Assembly (NCBI RefSeq): GCF_000970455.1
Contig: NZ_LAJG01000048.1
Span: forward strand, 186,001-250,000
Reading direction: 5' to 3'
Source of the DNA: Devosia soli
GTDB lineage: Bacteria; Pseudomonadota; Alphaproteobacteria; Rhizobiales; Devosiaceae
Length of the DNA: 64,000 nucleotides
Position numbers and translations under genes: made by a program. The notes under the pieces are model-generated. The model did no database searches, was not told the DNA's origin, and was given only the letters and a program-made list of their open reading frames with translations. Shown piece after piece: positions 8,987 through 17,365 of this stretch (position 1 is its first letter; each line of letters starts with the position of its first letter).

Positions 8987-9766
8987 ATGTTTGGACTATT
9001 CGGCAAGCGCCCGGTGTCTTCCGGCAATAGCGCTGCGCGCGTGACGCTCGAAACGCAACCCGACGTCATCTATGCCATCGGCGATATTCATGGATGTCTG
9101 GATAAGCTCAAACGCCTCGAAGCGCTCATCAGTGCGGACGCTGCCGGCATCGCGGGCGAGAAGCTGATCATCACGCTCGGAGACTATGTCGACCGCGGAC
9201 CGAACTCGGCACAGACGCTGAACTGGCTTGCCAAGGCGCCACCGGACGGGTTCAAGCGCCTCTGCCTGCGCGGCAACCACGAAGCGCTTTTCTTGCAGGC
9301 GATCGAAAATCCACGCACCGCGCGCAATTGGCTGCAATGGGGCGGCAAGGAAACACTTCTTTCCTACGGGATCGACAGCGCCACCTTCCAGCGGATGGGC
9401 GCCAAATCGCAATTGCAGGTCATGCAAGGCATGGTGCCGGAAGAGCACGTCACTTTCCTCAAATCGTGCCCGATCATGGTCGGCGTAGGCGAGTTTCTGT
9501 TCGTGCATGCCGGGATCAGGCCGGGCCTCAGCCTCGCACAGCAACGCGACGAAGACCTGATCTGGATCCGCGATCCATTCCTAATCAAGGACCATGGCCT
9601 CGGCATCAGGGTGGTGCATGGCCACACCCCGGCCGCCGAGCCACAGATCACCTCGTTCCGGATCGGTATTGACACCGCGGCTTATGACGGCGGCCCGCTC
9701 ACTGCTCTTAAAATAACAAGGACAGGAGACCTCGGCCTCCTGTCTTCGGAAATGACTTTGAACTAA
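8987..9766 (+). CDS. PPP-family metallophosphatase (serine/threonine or diadenosine-tetraphosphatase-like)
   Basis: 259 residues. All PPP signatures are present in order: GDIHGC (32-37), GDYVDRG (65-71), RGNHE (95-99), then VHAGI and VVHGHTP in the C-terminal half, giving the two-metal site. These enzymes remove phosphate from Ser/Thr or Tyr, or cleave nucleotides. It sits between two BY-kinase genes and reads divergently from the first. Exopolysaccharide loci usually carry a Wzb-type or PHP-type phosphatase for the kinase; none is seen here, so this PPP enzyme may fill that role. That is inference. Confidence 0.87.
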   Translation: MFGLFGKRPVSSGNSAARVTLETQPDVIYAIGDIHGCLDKLKRLEALISADAAGIAGEKLIITLGDYVDRGPNSAQTLNWLAKAPPDGFKRLCLRGNHEALFLQAIENPRTARNWLQWGGKETLLSYGIDSATFQRMGAKSQLQVMQGMVPEEHVTFLKSCPIMVGVGEFLFVHAGIRPGLSLAQQRDEDLIWIRDPFLIKDHGLGIRVVHGHTPAAEPQITSFRIGIDTAAYDGGPLTALKITRTGDLGLLSSEMTLN

Positions 9767-9774
9767 GCGCTGGT

Positions 9775-11910
9775 TCAGTCGGCGTAATAGGACGAATATT
9801 TGTAGCTATAGGACCGTGCCGTGTCCGGCTGTTGCGTCATCGCCAGAACGAGCGGCGTCTCCTCGTCCTTGGATCGGTCAATGGTCTTGAGCGTGTTGAG
9901 CACTTCACGCTGCGTCGTGCTAGCGTAACGCGTCAGGAACAGGATCACATCGGCAAACTGCATGAGATAGACGCCATCCACCACGACGCCAGCCGGCGGC
10001 GTATCGATGACGACGATATCAAAAGCCTGCGTAGCTGCTTCGATCAGCTGCACGAAGGTCTTGCTTGTCAAAAGATGTTCGGTCGGCAGGTTGCTCGAAT
10101 TGGAGCTGAGCACCACCGAAATTCCCGATTGCGGGTCGCGGTGAATGATCGACTTGCTTTCCTCAGGAGAAATTTCGCCCGCCAGATACTCGTGGAGTCC
10201 GGCAGTCGAACCAAGGTTGAGATGCTTGTGCAGCGAAGGCTTGCGCAAGTCGGCATCGATGATGAGGACGCGCTGACCGGCAACCCCATAGGTGCGCGCC
10301 AGAGCCAGCGCCGTCGTCGTCTTGCCCTCGACAGGAAGCGAGGATGTCACAAGGATCACCTTGCCGCGACGGTTCTTCCGCGCTGCCTTGGAGTCGAGAA
10401 GCAGTTGATCGAGCCGAAGCCGCACCCGCCGGAGGCTCTCGGAATAATGCGAGAGCGGTGAGGTGATCACCAGGTCCGCCGCACTGGCAATCTGCCCGTC
10501 TTCGCGCTTGACCGGCTTCTGCAGCGGGATGCCCGTCACGACTTCGCGGCGCGCGACGGTTTCGAGCTGATCGGCCGAGGTGAACCCGCCAACGAAATTG
10601 TCGACGACAAATGCAAGACCCACCCCCAAACCGACCGCAGCAAGGCCCGCAAGAACGAGAATGAGCCGCGTATTGGGGAAGGATGGGCCATTGGGCGGGG
10701 TGGCCTGAGCAACGACGCGACTATCGGCAACCTGCAGGTCAGCCTGAGCGCGCAGATCGTTGACACGGGCGACGAGCCGCTCGTAGTTCGACCGTGCAAG
10801 CGACGCATTCTGCTGCAGCTCATAGATGTTCGTGAGGACATCCGGCGGCAGATCGCTCGCAAGGAAACTCTGGCGCACCTGCTCGCGAAGAGCCGAGGCC
10901 TCGTCCTGCGTTGCCGTCACCTGCTGCTGCAGCGTCTGGATTTCTTCTTCCGCCGTGCTACGCATGCGCTGCTCGATACTCGCAAGATCGCCGCGGAGAT
11001 TGACCACATCGCCCGATGTCGGCTCGAGCGAATTGATCCGCGCCAGAAGGTCCGCGCGCTGTTGCTCGAGGCCAGCAATGGCTTCGGACTGCAGCGAGCT
11101 TGCCAGCTGGTCATAATTGTTTTGCAGCAGGCTCGCATTGGCGGAGTCAACGACAGAGCCGAGACGCTCCCGCTCACTGGTTGCCGCAGTCAGGCGTTGG
11201 CGCAACTGGTCGATGTCGCCACCGCTGCCAGCGAGACGATCGACATTGTCCTCGACAAAAGTATCGAATGCGCCCTCGGACTGAGCAAGCCGCGTCGTAG
11301 CCTCGGCGATACGCGGCTCAAGCACATCGAGCGAATTAAGGACCGACTGCGTCTTGGACTGGATTTGCAGCGCAATATAGGCGTTGGCCGTCGCATTAGC
11401 GATCCGCGCCGCCGTTTCCGGCGAGGCCGCCTCGGCATTGATGGAGATCAGATAAGTTAGGCCGCGCCGCTGCACGGAAATGGAATTCTGAAGACGCGAC
11501 ACCAGCGCATTGAGCGCTTCCTCGCCGGTCGGCAATGTCGGTTCGCCGAGGCGCAGGAACGCCATGACTTCCTGGCGCAGCCCGATCCGCGGCATGAACT
11601 CCGGATCGGAAAGAAGATTTGCGTCCTGGATTACGCGCAGAAGTGTCGGGATCGAGCGGACGATCTCGACTTCGCTATCGACACGCGCATTGTCAGCGGA
11701 GCTGGAGACTCCGGTCAGGGCGTCAGGGTCGAGCAGGTCCTTGCGGGCGGTATCGACATAAACAAGGGTCGTTGCCGTGAATTCAGGCTTGAGCGAGTAA
11801 ACCACACCCCCGGTGACGACAAGAACGGCGACCACCACCAGAACAATCAATCGGATATGGCGCCGCAGCACGCCCAAGATTGCTCTGAGATCGATTTCTT
11901 GCTCGTCCAT
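9775..11910 (-). CDS. Exopolysaccharide tyrosine autokinase (ExoP/Wzc type)
   Basis: 711 residues. An N-terminal Wzz domain begins after a short cytoplasmic tail with TM1 near 17-37. A long coiled-coil periplasmic region (residues ~190-400, rich in Gln/Glu/Leu) ends with a PxxP-type segment (PPNGPSFP) and TM2 near 435-455. The C-terminal BY-kinase domain has Walker A LPVEGKTT, Walker A' IIDADLRKP and Walker B VVIDTPP. The last 12 residues hold a tyrosine cluster (YSYKYSSYYAD), the usual autophosphorylation site. It should gate polymerisation and export. It is convergent with the PPP phosphatase, the two stops being 8 bases apart. Confidence 0.93.
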   Translation of the reverse strand: MDEQEIDLRAILGVLRRHIRLIVLVVVAVLVVTGGVVYSLKPEFTATTLVYVDTARKDLLDPDALTGVSSSADNARVDSEVEIVRSIPTLLRVIQDANLLSDPEFMPRIGLRQEVMAFLRLGEPTLPTGEEALNALVSRLQNSISVQRRGLTYLISINAEAASPETAARIANATANAYIALQIQSKTQSVLNSLDVLEPRIAEATTRLAQSEGAFDTFVEDNVDRLAGSGGDIDQLRQRLTAATSERERLGSVVDSANASLLQNNYDQLASSLQSEAIAGLEQQRADLLARINSLEPTSGDVVNLRGDLASIEQRMRSTAEEEIQTLQQQVTATQDEASALREQVRQSFLASDLPPDVLTNIYELQQNASLARSNYERLVARVNDLRAQADLQVADSRVVAQATPPNGPSFPNTRLILVLAGLAAVGLGVGLAFVVDNFVGGFTSADQLETVARREVVTGIPLQKPVKREDGQIASAADLVITSPLSHYSESLRRVRLRLDQLLLDSKAARKNRRGKVILVTSSLPVEGKTTTALALARTYGVAGQRVLIIDADLRKPSLHKHLNLGSTAGLHEYLAGEISPEESKSIIHRDPQSGISVVLSSNSSNLPTEHLLTSKTFVQLIEAATQAFDIVVIDTPPAGVVVDGVYLMQFADVILFLTRYASTTQREVLNTLKTIDRSKDEETPLVLAMTQQPDTARSYSYKYSSYYAD

Positions 11911-11991
11911 GGATCACCACCGCTATAAGTGGGCTGTTTATCTCTGGCGCCTTTGATCCATGCAACCAATTTTACTGCATATGTATAACGC

Positions 11992-12026
11992 AAATGGCGC
12001 CCGATGATCGGAGCGCCATTTTTCTT
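11992..12026. terminator. Palindromic hairpin, candidate terminator
   Basis: A 9-bp perfect stem (AAATGGCGC / GCGCCATTT, 11992-12000 and 12013-12021) encloses a loop that can itself pair (CCGA/TCGG). A run of five T follows on the plus strand. It lies between the end of the first LapG-like gene and the start of the kinase gene, both on the minus strand. On that strand the following T run is weak, so termination there is only possible. Confidence 0.5.
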
Positions 12027-12040
12027 CGATGCTTGGGCTC

Positions 12041-12681
12041 TTCAGCTCCAGCGTCTTGGGTCTGCACCGGATATGGCGACGACGCGATAGCCGGCCTGAT
12101 GGAAGGGCTTGATCTCGCCGGTGAGATTATCGAGCGTCAGATCGCCCTGGCTGGTTTTGACAACCAGCACCGCGTGCCCCAACCCCTGACGCGTCTTGAC
12201 ATAGGCAATGCGCAGCGCGCTTGCCGGCAGCCCCGCCCGGATCAGTTCATGGCGCTTGCTGATGGCGTAGCTCTTGCAATCGCCCGCGCTCGGATTGATC
12301 CGCCACACCTGCACCAGGGGATTGTCGAGCTTGGGACGAATAGCCCGGTTCACGCGGCTGTTCACCCGCGTCAGGATGCGCATGATATTGTCATCCAGCG
12401 CGATTTTTGAGGCACCGCCCGGCCGGCACTCCTGCGGATAAAAGCCGCAAAACACCTGGAAGCTCAACGGGCCCTTGGAGCTGACACTCTCCTGCACGAA
12501 GCCCTGCCCGCCACGATTGGCAAAGGCGGTGTCGACCGTTCCCAACACAGCAATGGCACTGACCACGGCTGCAAAAATCATCTTCCTCATATTGCCCATC
12601 CTTGGACTGACCTGATGAAAGCCAGTCTGGACGGACCAATTTGCCGCCTTCTCTCAAAACCACTTCAAATTTTATGAAAAT
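12041..12681. repeat. 641-bp direct repeat, copy 1 (pairs with 15434-16074)
   Basis: I compared the two copies by eye. They are the same length without indels, and I found two base differences, both silent, inside the coding part. The repeat starts one base before the stop codon of the LapG-like gene and ends 82 bases upstream of its start codon. Flanking sequences are unrelated on both sides, so the limits are sharp. The copies have the same orientation and their starts are 3393 bases apart. Confidence 0.95.
12042..12599 (-). CDS. LapG-like transglutaminase-type cysteine proteinase (BTLCP family), copy 1
   Basis: 185 residues with an N-terminal signal peptide (hydrophobic to about residue 22, cleavage after AFA). 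The papain-like triad of the BTLCP (DUF920) family is visible: C108 in GDCKSYA, H142 in GLGHAVLV and D157 in LTLDNLTG. The family includes the periplasmic protease LapG, which releases surface adhesins under c-di-GMP control; other members are uncharacterised. An internal ATG three codons in has better spacing from the AAGG upstream and may be the real start. The protein is identical to that encoded at 15435-15992. Its upstream region is shared with a divergent small secreted protein. Confidence 0.85.
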   Translation of the reverse strand: MGNMRKMIFAAVVSAIAVLGTVDTAFANRGGQGFVQESVSSKGPLSFQVFCGFYPQECRPGGASKIALDDNIMRILTRVNSRVNRAIRPKLDNPLVQVWRINPSAGDCKSYAISKRHELIRAGLPASALRIAYVKTRQGLGHAVLVVKTSQGDLTLDNLTGEIKPFHQAGYRVVAISGADPRRWS

Positions 12682-12827
12682 ACTTGCGAGCGCTGTTGCA
12701 ACCGCTGGGTGAATTAACTATTGAAGCCGTTATGCATGCGGCGCAGACCAACTCCGACCTGCAGACACTTGACATAGTTGAGGCCAGTCGTGTTTGCTAA
12801 ACAAAGAATTAACACGAGGGTTTTACC

Positions 12828-13262
12828 ATGATGCGCAATCTCTTCCGAGTTTTGCTTGTTTCGAGTGCCTTGGTTGCCGTTACGGCTCCCTCGGCTTACG
12901 CTACGCCCCAGCAGGAAGCTGCTGCTGCCATCAGCAATCCGGGCGCACTGCCTGGCTTGATCACCAATGCTAACTTTGGCGGCCTTTCCTCCGCTGCAGC
13001 TCTGTGCGCTGGTAACAAGGCGTGCGTTCTCGCTCTGCTAACCGCCTATGCTCAGCTTGGCTTCACGCCATCGGCCGCTCAGGCTGCGACTATCGCTGAG
13101 GTTGCAGGCGTCACGTTCACTCCTGCTGAGCTCCAGGCTCTCGGGATCGGCGCTATCACGACGACCAACACTGCAGCGACACCCCTTCCCGGTGTGAACA
13201 GCACGGTTGGCGGCGGTTCGGAGACACCCTCTTCGACCGGTCCGTCGCCGAGCGCCCAGTAA
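12828..13262 (+). CDS. Small secreted Ala-rich protein of unknown function
   Basis: 144 residues (143 if the second ATG is used). A clear signal peptide ends at AYA-TP near residue 27. The mature part is Ala/Gly/Thr-rich, with one pair of cysteines six residues apart (CAGNKAC), which could form a disulfide, and a low-complexity Gly/Ser/Pro tail. I do not recognise a family. A GAGG-type ribosome site precedes the start, and a very strong terminator follows 34 bases after the stop, so the gene is monocistronic and may be highly expressed. It reads divergently from the first LapG-like gene and lies inside the repeat-flanked segment of the polysaccharide locus, suggesting a surface or matrix role. 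Function is unknown. Confidence 0.75.
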   Translation: MMRNLFRVLLVSSALVAVTAPSAYATPQQEAAAAISNPGALPGLITNANFGGLSSAAALCAGNKACVLALLTAYAQLGFTPSAAQAATIAEVAGVTFTPAELQALGIGAITTTNTAATPLPGVNSTVGGGSETPSSTGPSPSAQ

Positions 13263-13296
13263 AGTTTCTGCCCTCGGGCAATTCTGATTTGCTTGA

Positions 13297-13331
13297 GAAG
13301 GCCGCGGAGTAATCCGCGGCCTTCTTGTTTT
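13297..13331 (+). terminator. Strong rho-independent terminator
   Basis: A perfect 12-bp stem (13297-13308 with 13313-13324) with a GTAA loop is followed by TTGTTTT. It terminates the small secreted protein gene. Confidence 0.92.
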
Positions 13332-13392
13332 GACAGTTGGTCAGCTGGCCATCGGGCAATATGACTGAGTGCAGTCCAATGCGGCAGTTAGC

Positions 13393-14724
13393 CTAGCGCT
13401 TCTCCTGAAGCTTGATGGAGCCAGCAAGCCCCAGAGCGACAAGCACCGCAAATAAGAGGGCATTTGCCTGGATTTCGAGGCTGAAGTCGACGAGCGAATG
13501 CATTGCACAGGTCAAGATGGCACCGACGGCAGCCAGGCGAGCCGGACTAAGTCGTTCGCTGCTCACCTGCGACCAAACCACCCTGCCGAAAATAACAGCT
13601 ACGGCGAGTATCGGTAGCGCACCGCCAACAAGGCCCAGCTCGGAGAACAGCGCCAGATAGGTCGAGTGCGCCTTGTCCCAAAAATTGTTGAGATTGAGCG
13701 GTGGACCGAAATAGGCGGGAAAATAGAGCGAAAACGCGCCGCCACCAAAACCAATTAGAGGCCTGTCCATGGTTTGGTTCCAGACCTGCTCGTAAAGTGC
13801 CATGCGGCCTTCTGTCGAACCCTCGAGCGTAAGGGCCCGCTCAATGGTTCCCTGACCAAAAGTCCAGATGGCGGCGAGGCCTAGCGCGACAGCCAGGACA
13901 ATTGCTGCGGGAATGAGGATTTTCCAGCGCTCATGCTGCTTCAATATGAGCAACAGCACGACAAACGCGCCCACCGCTCCCGCAAAAAGCCCCATACGCG
14001 ACTCGGTGGCTAAAAGCGCGATGGTGATGACGAAAAGGCCCCCGGCATAGAGGAAGGCGACGAGAACTTTATCCATAGCCGACTGGTTGCGGGCGAGCTT
14101 CGCCGAAAGAATACCTGGCACCAAGGCAATCCCGACACTCAGGCCCATCGCGAGGAATGTGGCAAACGAATTGCGGTTGATAAACGTGCCGGTTGCAACG
14201 CCCATATAGGCGATCTTGGGAAGACCAAGGATGGTATCTCCGAACTGCGTCAATTGCAGCAGGGAGAAGCCCGCATGGGCAACAATGATCCAGAATATCG
14301 CAGTCAGCATCGTCTTGGCGCGAGACTCCCGTGCACCCGCTTCGAGCGCAAGTACGAAAAACAGGCCGTAACTTACGATGCGGACCAGCATGAGGAGCGT
14401 AGCGCCCGGCGCAGTGCTGATGGTCGCACTTTCTACAGCTTGCCCGTTTGGCAGCACCACGGAGAACGATCCAATGGGCAAAACCTGCACAACCAGCCAT
14501 AGGGCTGTCAGCAGCCAAAGAACAGCCGGGATGCGGATGCGACCGAGGGGGATGCGAAGCCCGTCGAATGACCGCGTAGCCTGCAAGAAATAGACTAAAC
14601 CGGTGAGCCCGATCAGCATACCCCACAAGGTCCAGAAAAAAGGCCGATTGCTTCCGAAAGGAACGGGCGACAGGGCGACGATCAGAACAGCGAAAATGCC
14701 GATCGCGTTGTTCAATCTGGTCAT
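13393..14724 (-). CDS. O-antigen ligase/Wzy-type polysaccharide polymerase
   Basis: 443 residues with about 12 membrane segments. A large hydrophilic loop near residues 295-350 contains GRMALYEQVW, PLIGFGGG and KAHSTYLALFSELG, the pattern of the O-antigen ligase/polymerase (PF04932) domain with its conserved His. It most likely joins repeat units at the periplasmic face. Its start overlaps the stop of the next upstream gene by 4 bases, so the two are co-transcribed and coupled. Confidence 0.88.
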   Translation of the reverse strand: MTRLNNAIGIFAVLIVALSPVPFGSNRPFFWTLWGMLIGLTGLVYFLQATRSFDGLRIPLGRIRIPAVLWLLTALWLVVQVLPIGSFSVVLPNGQAVESATISTAPGATLLMLVRIVSYGLFFVLALEAGARESRAKTMLTAIFWIIVAHAGFSLLQLTQFGDTILGLPKIAYMGVATGTFINRNSFATFLAMGLSVGIALVPGILSAKLARNQSAMDKVLVAFLYAGGLFVITIALLATESRMGLFAGAVGAFVVLLLILKQHERWKILIPAAIVLAVALGLAAIWTFGQGTIERALTLEGSTEGRMALYEQVWNQTMDRPLIGFGGGAFSLYFPAYFGPPLNLNNFWDKAHSTYLALFSELGLVGGALPILAVAVIFGRVVWSQVSSERLSPARLAAVGAILTCAMHSLVDFSLEIQANALLFAVLVALGLAGSIKLQEKR

Positions 14725-15398
14725 TGTGCAACACCGGACTGGGAGAGCGCGCGAACGAAGGCCCGCTGCGTATTGGCTGACGTCTTCTCAAGATTGGATA
14801 TGACGTCCTCTCGAAAGCCTTCGTTTTCCTGGTAGCGCGCGGCAAGCCAGGTGCGTCCGTCGTTGGTGGTCGCAACGACCTGAATATCGTGGCCAAGCTT
14901 TTCGCGAAGGTCAGGGGTCAGTTGTACCCAGCGCTGATACCCGAGCCAGAGCCGCAATGACGCCATGGCCCATTGATTTTCCGTCGTGACCTGAGATTGG
15001 GCGAGCGCCTTCTGGAAATCGTCCGGCTGACTCTCGGCGTCAAAACTCATGGCCAGGATGAACCAGCCATAGGAAAAGAGCGGAGATTGGCTGACGATGT
15101 CCTGCGCCATTGCTCGGCAATTGTCCGCGACCCGGAGGTTCTCTTCGCTCAGACTTGTACCGATAAGGGGCGTCAGCGCCTGGAGGCAATCATCAAGCGC
15201 GAGGCGCTGTGCTTGCAGCGACAAGCCGATTGGAAGCTCGGCTACAGAGAGCGCCTGCCGCTTGCTTTCGGCGTCTCGCCCACCGCTAAGATACGGCACG
15301 ACTTCCTGATAGGCGGCAAGGGCAGAACCAACAAGAAGGAGAGCGGCAAGGAAAAACGCAGACCAAAGCCCGAACGACTGCCTTTTCAACCCCGTCAC
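14721..15398 (-). CDS. Membrane-anchored periplasmic protein of unknown function, coupled to the polymerase
   Basis: 225 residues. One N-terminal membrane segment (about residues 12-29) is followed by a mostly helical, soluble domain with two cysteines (DDCLQAL and DNCRAMA) about 26 residues apart and a Trp/Leu-rich middle part. It could be a helical-repeat fold, but no TPR consensus is obvious. The stop overlaps the polymerase start, suggesting an accessory factor for the Wzy-like protein. I do not recognise a family. Confidence 0.75.
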   Translation of the reverse strand: MTGLKRQSFGLWSAFFLAALLLVGSALAAYQEVVPYLSGGRDAESKRQALSVAELPIGLSLQAQRLALDDCLQALTPLIGTSLSEENLRVADNCRAMAQDIVSQSPLFSYGWFILAMSFDAESQPDDFQKALAQSQVTTENQWAMASLRLWLGYQRWVQLTPDLREKLGHDIQVVATTNDGRTWLAARYQENEGFREDVISNLEKTSANTQRAFVRALSQSGVAQ

Positions 15399-15433
15399 TC
15401 CCCCAGAATCATCGTCTTATATAACAGATTAAG

Positions 15434-16074
15434 TTCAGCTCCAGCGTCTTGGGTCTGCACCGGATATGGCGACGACGCGATAGCCGGCCTGATGGAAGGG
15501 CTTGATCTCGCCGGTGAGATTATCGAGCGTCAGATCGCCCTGGCTGGTTTTGACAACCAGCACCGCGTGCCCCAACCCCTGACGCGTCTTGACATAGGCA
15601 ATGCGCAGCGCGCTTGCCGGCAGCCCCGCCCGGATCAGTTCATGGCGCTTGCTGATGGCGTAGCTCTTGCAATCGCCCGCGCTCGGATTGATCCGCCACA
15701 CCTGCACCAGGGGATTGTCGAGCTTGGGACGAATAGCCCGGTTCACGCGGCTGTTCACCCGCGTCAGGATGCGCATGATATTGTCATCGAGCGCGATTTT
15801 TGAGGCACCGCCCGGCCGGCACTCCTGCGGATAAAAGCCGCAAAACACCTGGAAGCTCAACGGCCCCTTGGAGCTGACACTCTCCTGCACGAAGCCCTGC
15901 CCGCCACGATTGGCAAAGGCGGTGTCGACCGTTCCCAACACAGCAATGGCACTGACCACGGCTGCAAAAATCATCTTCCTCATATTGCCCATCCTTGGAC
16001 TGACCTGATGAAAGCCAGTCTGGACGGACCAATTTGCCGCCTTCTCTCAAAACCACTTCAAATTTTATGAAAAT
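15434..16074. repeat. 641-bp direct repeat, copy 2 (pairs with 12041-12681)
   Basis: Same length and orientation as copy 1 with two silent differences seen. It ends 82 bases upstream of the LapG-like start codon, so each copy keeps its own distal promoter sequence. The segment between the copies carries the secreted protein, the polymerase and its coupled membrane protein. Confidence 0.95.
15435..15992 (-). CDS. LapG-like transglutaminase-type cysteine proteinase (BTLCP family), copy 2
   Basis: Encodes the same 185 residues as 12042-12599, including the signal peptide and the C108/H142/D157 triad. Upstream, beyond the shared 82 bases, the sequence differs and leads to the divergent ExoY-like sugar transferase, so this copy may be regulated differently. 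Downstream on the same strand, after a 36-base gap, comes the membrane-protein/polymerase pair, so this copy could head a three-gene operon, unlike copy 1. Confidence 0.85.
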   Translation of the reverse strand: MGNMRKMIFAAVVSAIAVLGTVDTAFANRGGQGFVQESVSSKGPLSFQVFCGFYPQECRPGGASKIALDDNIMRILTRVNSRVNRAIRPKLDNPLVQVWRINPSAGDCKSYAISKRHELIRAGLPASALRIAYVKTRQGLGHAVLVVKTSQGDLTLDNLTGEIKPFHQAGYRVVAISGADPRRWS

Positions 16075-16208
16075 TGGCGCATCTAAGGCGCCGATCGGGC
16101 TGCGCGTTAATATAAATACGAGCCATGACTTGCGCGCATGAGACAATCCATGCGAATTCTGCGATAGTTAGTAAAGTGTTAAGTGGCGTAGCCGCCGGAG
16201 AGCTTGGT

Positions 16209-17018
16209 ATGGACGGGACGGCCAACCTGGTTGAACGCGAAGTAGTCAGTGCACGTGGCGAAGGCGAGATCATTTCGCTGCCGCAGCGCGATTTCGGTAT
16301 CGAGCTTCCCTGGATTACGTCCATTCCCCATGAACTCGTTCGGTCGCAGGCCGGGCTCGAGGTTGCCTGGGATCAAGGCACGCCCGCTGAACCAGCAGAC
16401 ACAGTCGCGCGCTCGCTGTCATTGGGCGCCAAGCGCGCCATCGATGTTGCTGGAGCCGCGGCAGGCTTGTTGTTTCTTGCCCCGTTACTGCTGATTATTG
16501 CAGCGTGGATCAAGTTGACCGACAAGGGCCCGGTGTTCTTTCGCCAGTCTCGGGTTGGCCTTGATGGTCAGTCGTTCGAAATTCTCAAGTTCCGCTCGAT
16601 GTATGTGCATCTTGGGGATACGACCGGCGTGGCTCAGACGGTCGCCAACGATCTCCGCGTGACGCCAATCGGGGCTTTCATCCGCAAGACCAGCATCGAC
16701 GAATTGCCGCAGCTGATCAATGTCCTGCGCGGGGATATGTCATTGGTAGGCCCGCGCCCGCATGTTGCAGGCATGCAGGCCGCCGGCATGCACTATGAAG
16801 ACCTCGTGCCGCACTACGGCTTCCGCCATCGCATGCGCCCCGGCTTGACCGGCTGGGCCCAGTGTCAGGGGCTGCGCGGCCCGACGACCGATCGCACGCG
16901 GGCGCTCCGCCGCGTCGGCCACGATTTCGCTTATGTGCAGAATTTTTCGCTCTGGCTCGATATCAAGATCATAGCCAAGACGATCGCTTCCGAACTCGTC
17001 AGTTCAAACGCGCACTAA
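16209..17018 (+). CDS. ExoY-like undecaprenyl-phosphate sugar phosphotransferase
   Basis: 269 residues from the ATG at 16209, which has a GGAGAG ribosome site. An in-frame ATG at 16125 would add 28 residues but lacks one. After a variable N-terminal tail, one membrane segment lies near residues 80-100. The bacterial sugar transferase domain (PF02397) follows: [46 protein letters not shown] and a final LWLDIKII. The enzyme starts repeat-unit assembly by transferring a sugar-1-phosphate to the lipid carrier. It lacks the long multi-span N-terminus of WbaP/WcaJ enzymes, so it is the short ExoY type. It is monocistronic and divergent from LapG-like copy 2. Confidence 0.92.
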   Translation: MDGTANLVEREVVSARGEGEIISLPQRDFGIELPWITSIPHELVRSQAGLEVAWDQGTPAEPADTVARSLSLGAKRAIDVAGAAAGLLFLAPLLLIIAAWIKLTDKGPVFFRQSRVGLDGQSFEILKFRSMYVHLGDTTGVAQTVANDLRVTPIGAFIRKTSIDELPQLINVLRGDMSLVGPRPHVAGMQAAGMHYEDLVPHYGFRHRMRPGLTGWAQCQGLRGPTTDRTRALRRVGHDFAYVQNFSLWLDIKIIAKTIASELVSSNAH

Positions 17019-17029
17019 CTTTTCGCGCG

Positions 17030-17188
17030 TCAGGCGATGGTCGTCAGGATCGCCTGGAATGCGGCGCCGGCAAGCGTCGTGACGCCGATCACGCCGCACC
17101 ATGCTGCAACACCTAGCGCGAGGATGACCCATCCACGCGGCAACGCAATATGATGGTGCCCGGCGATATGGGCGTCGCGTTGCGACAT
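17030..17188 (-). CDS. Small single-span membrane protein (52 residues)
   Basis: A short frame with a GAGGA ribosome site about 9 bases before the ATG. The product begins MSQRDAHIAGHHHIALPRGW and continues into one hydrophobic segment of about 28 residues that ends at the C-terminus. The three adjacent His in the short cytosolic part are notable. Its stop is 11 bases from the stop of the convergent sugar transferase. I do not recognise a family; the ribosome site and coherent membrane segment make it a likely real gene. Confidence 0.65.
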   Translation of the reverse strand: MSQRDAHIAGHHHIALPRGWVILALGVAAWCGVIGVTTLAGAAFQAILTTIA

Positions 17189-17365
17189 GATGTGGTCCTC
17201 GTGGGTGACACAGGTCTCTGCTGATCTTCATAAGAGCCCTCAGAGTCTAATCTCTCCTCAAACAACTCCGTGCAATTTTATCGAGTTTCCCGATTGGCGC
17301 GGGATGGAGGGTGACAAACCGGTTTCAAGCGGTTAGGCCGTAGCCAGTCTTCTGCCTTGGCCTTT

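Noticed and set aside
12041-16074. Composite transposon formed by the 641-bp direct repeats
   Set aside because: The repeats contain a protease gene, no transposase, no terminal inverted repeats and no target-site duplication. A segmental duplication is more likely.
16166-16181. CtrA-type site upstream of the sugar transferase gene
   Set aside because: The sequence is TTAG-N7-TTAA, one base off the consensus, and such half-matches are frequent in AT-rich promoters; not strong enough to annotate.
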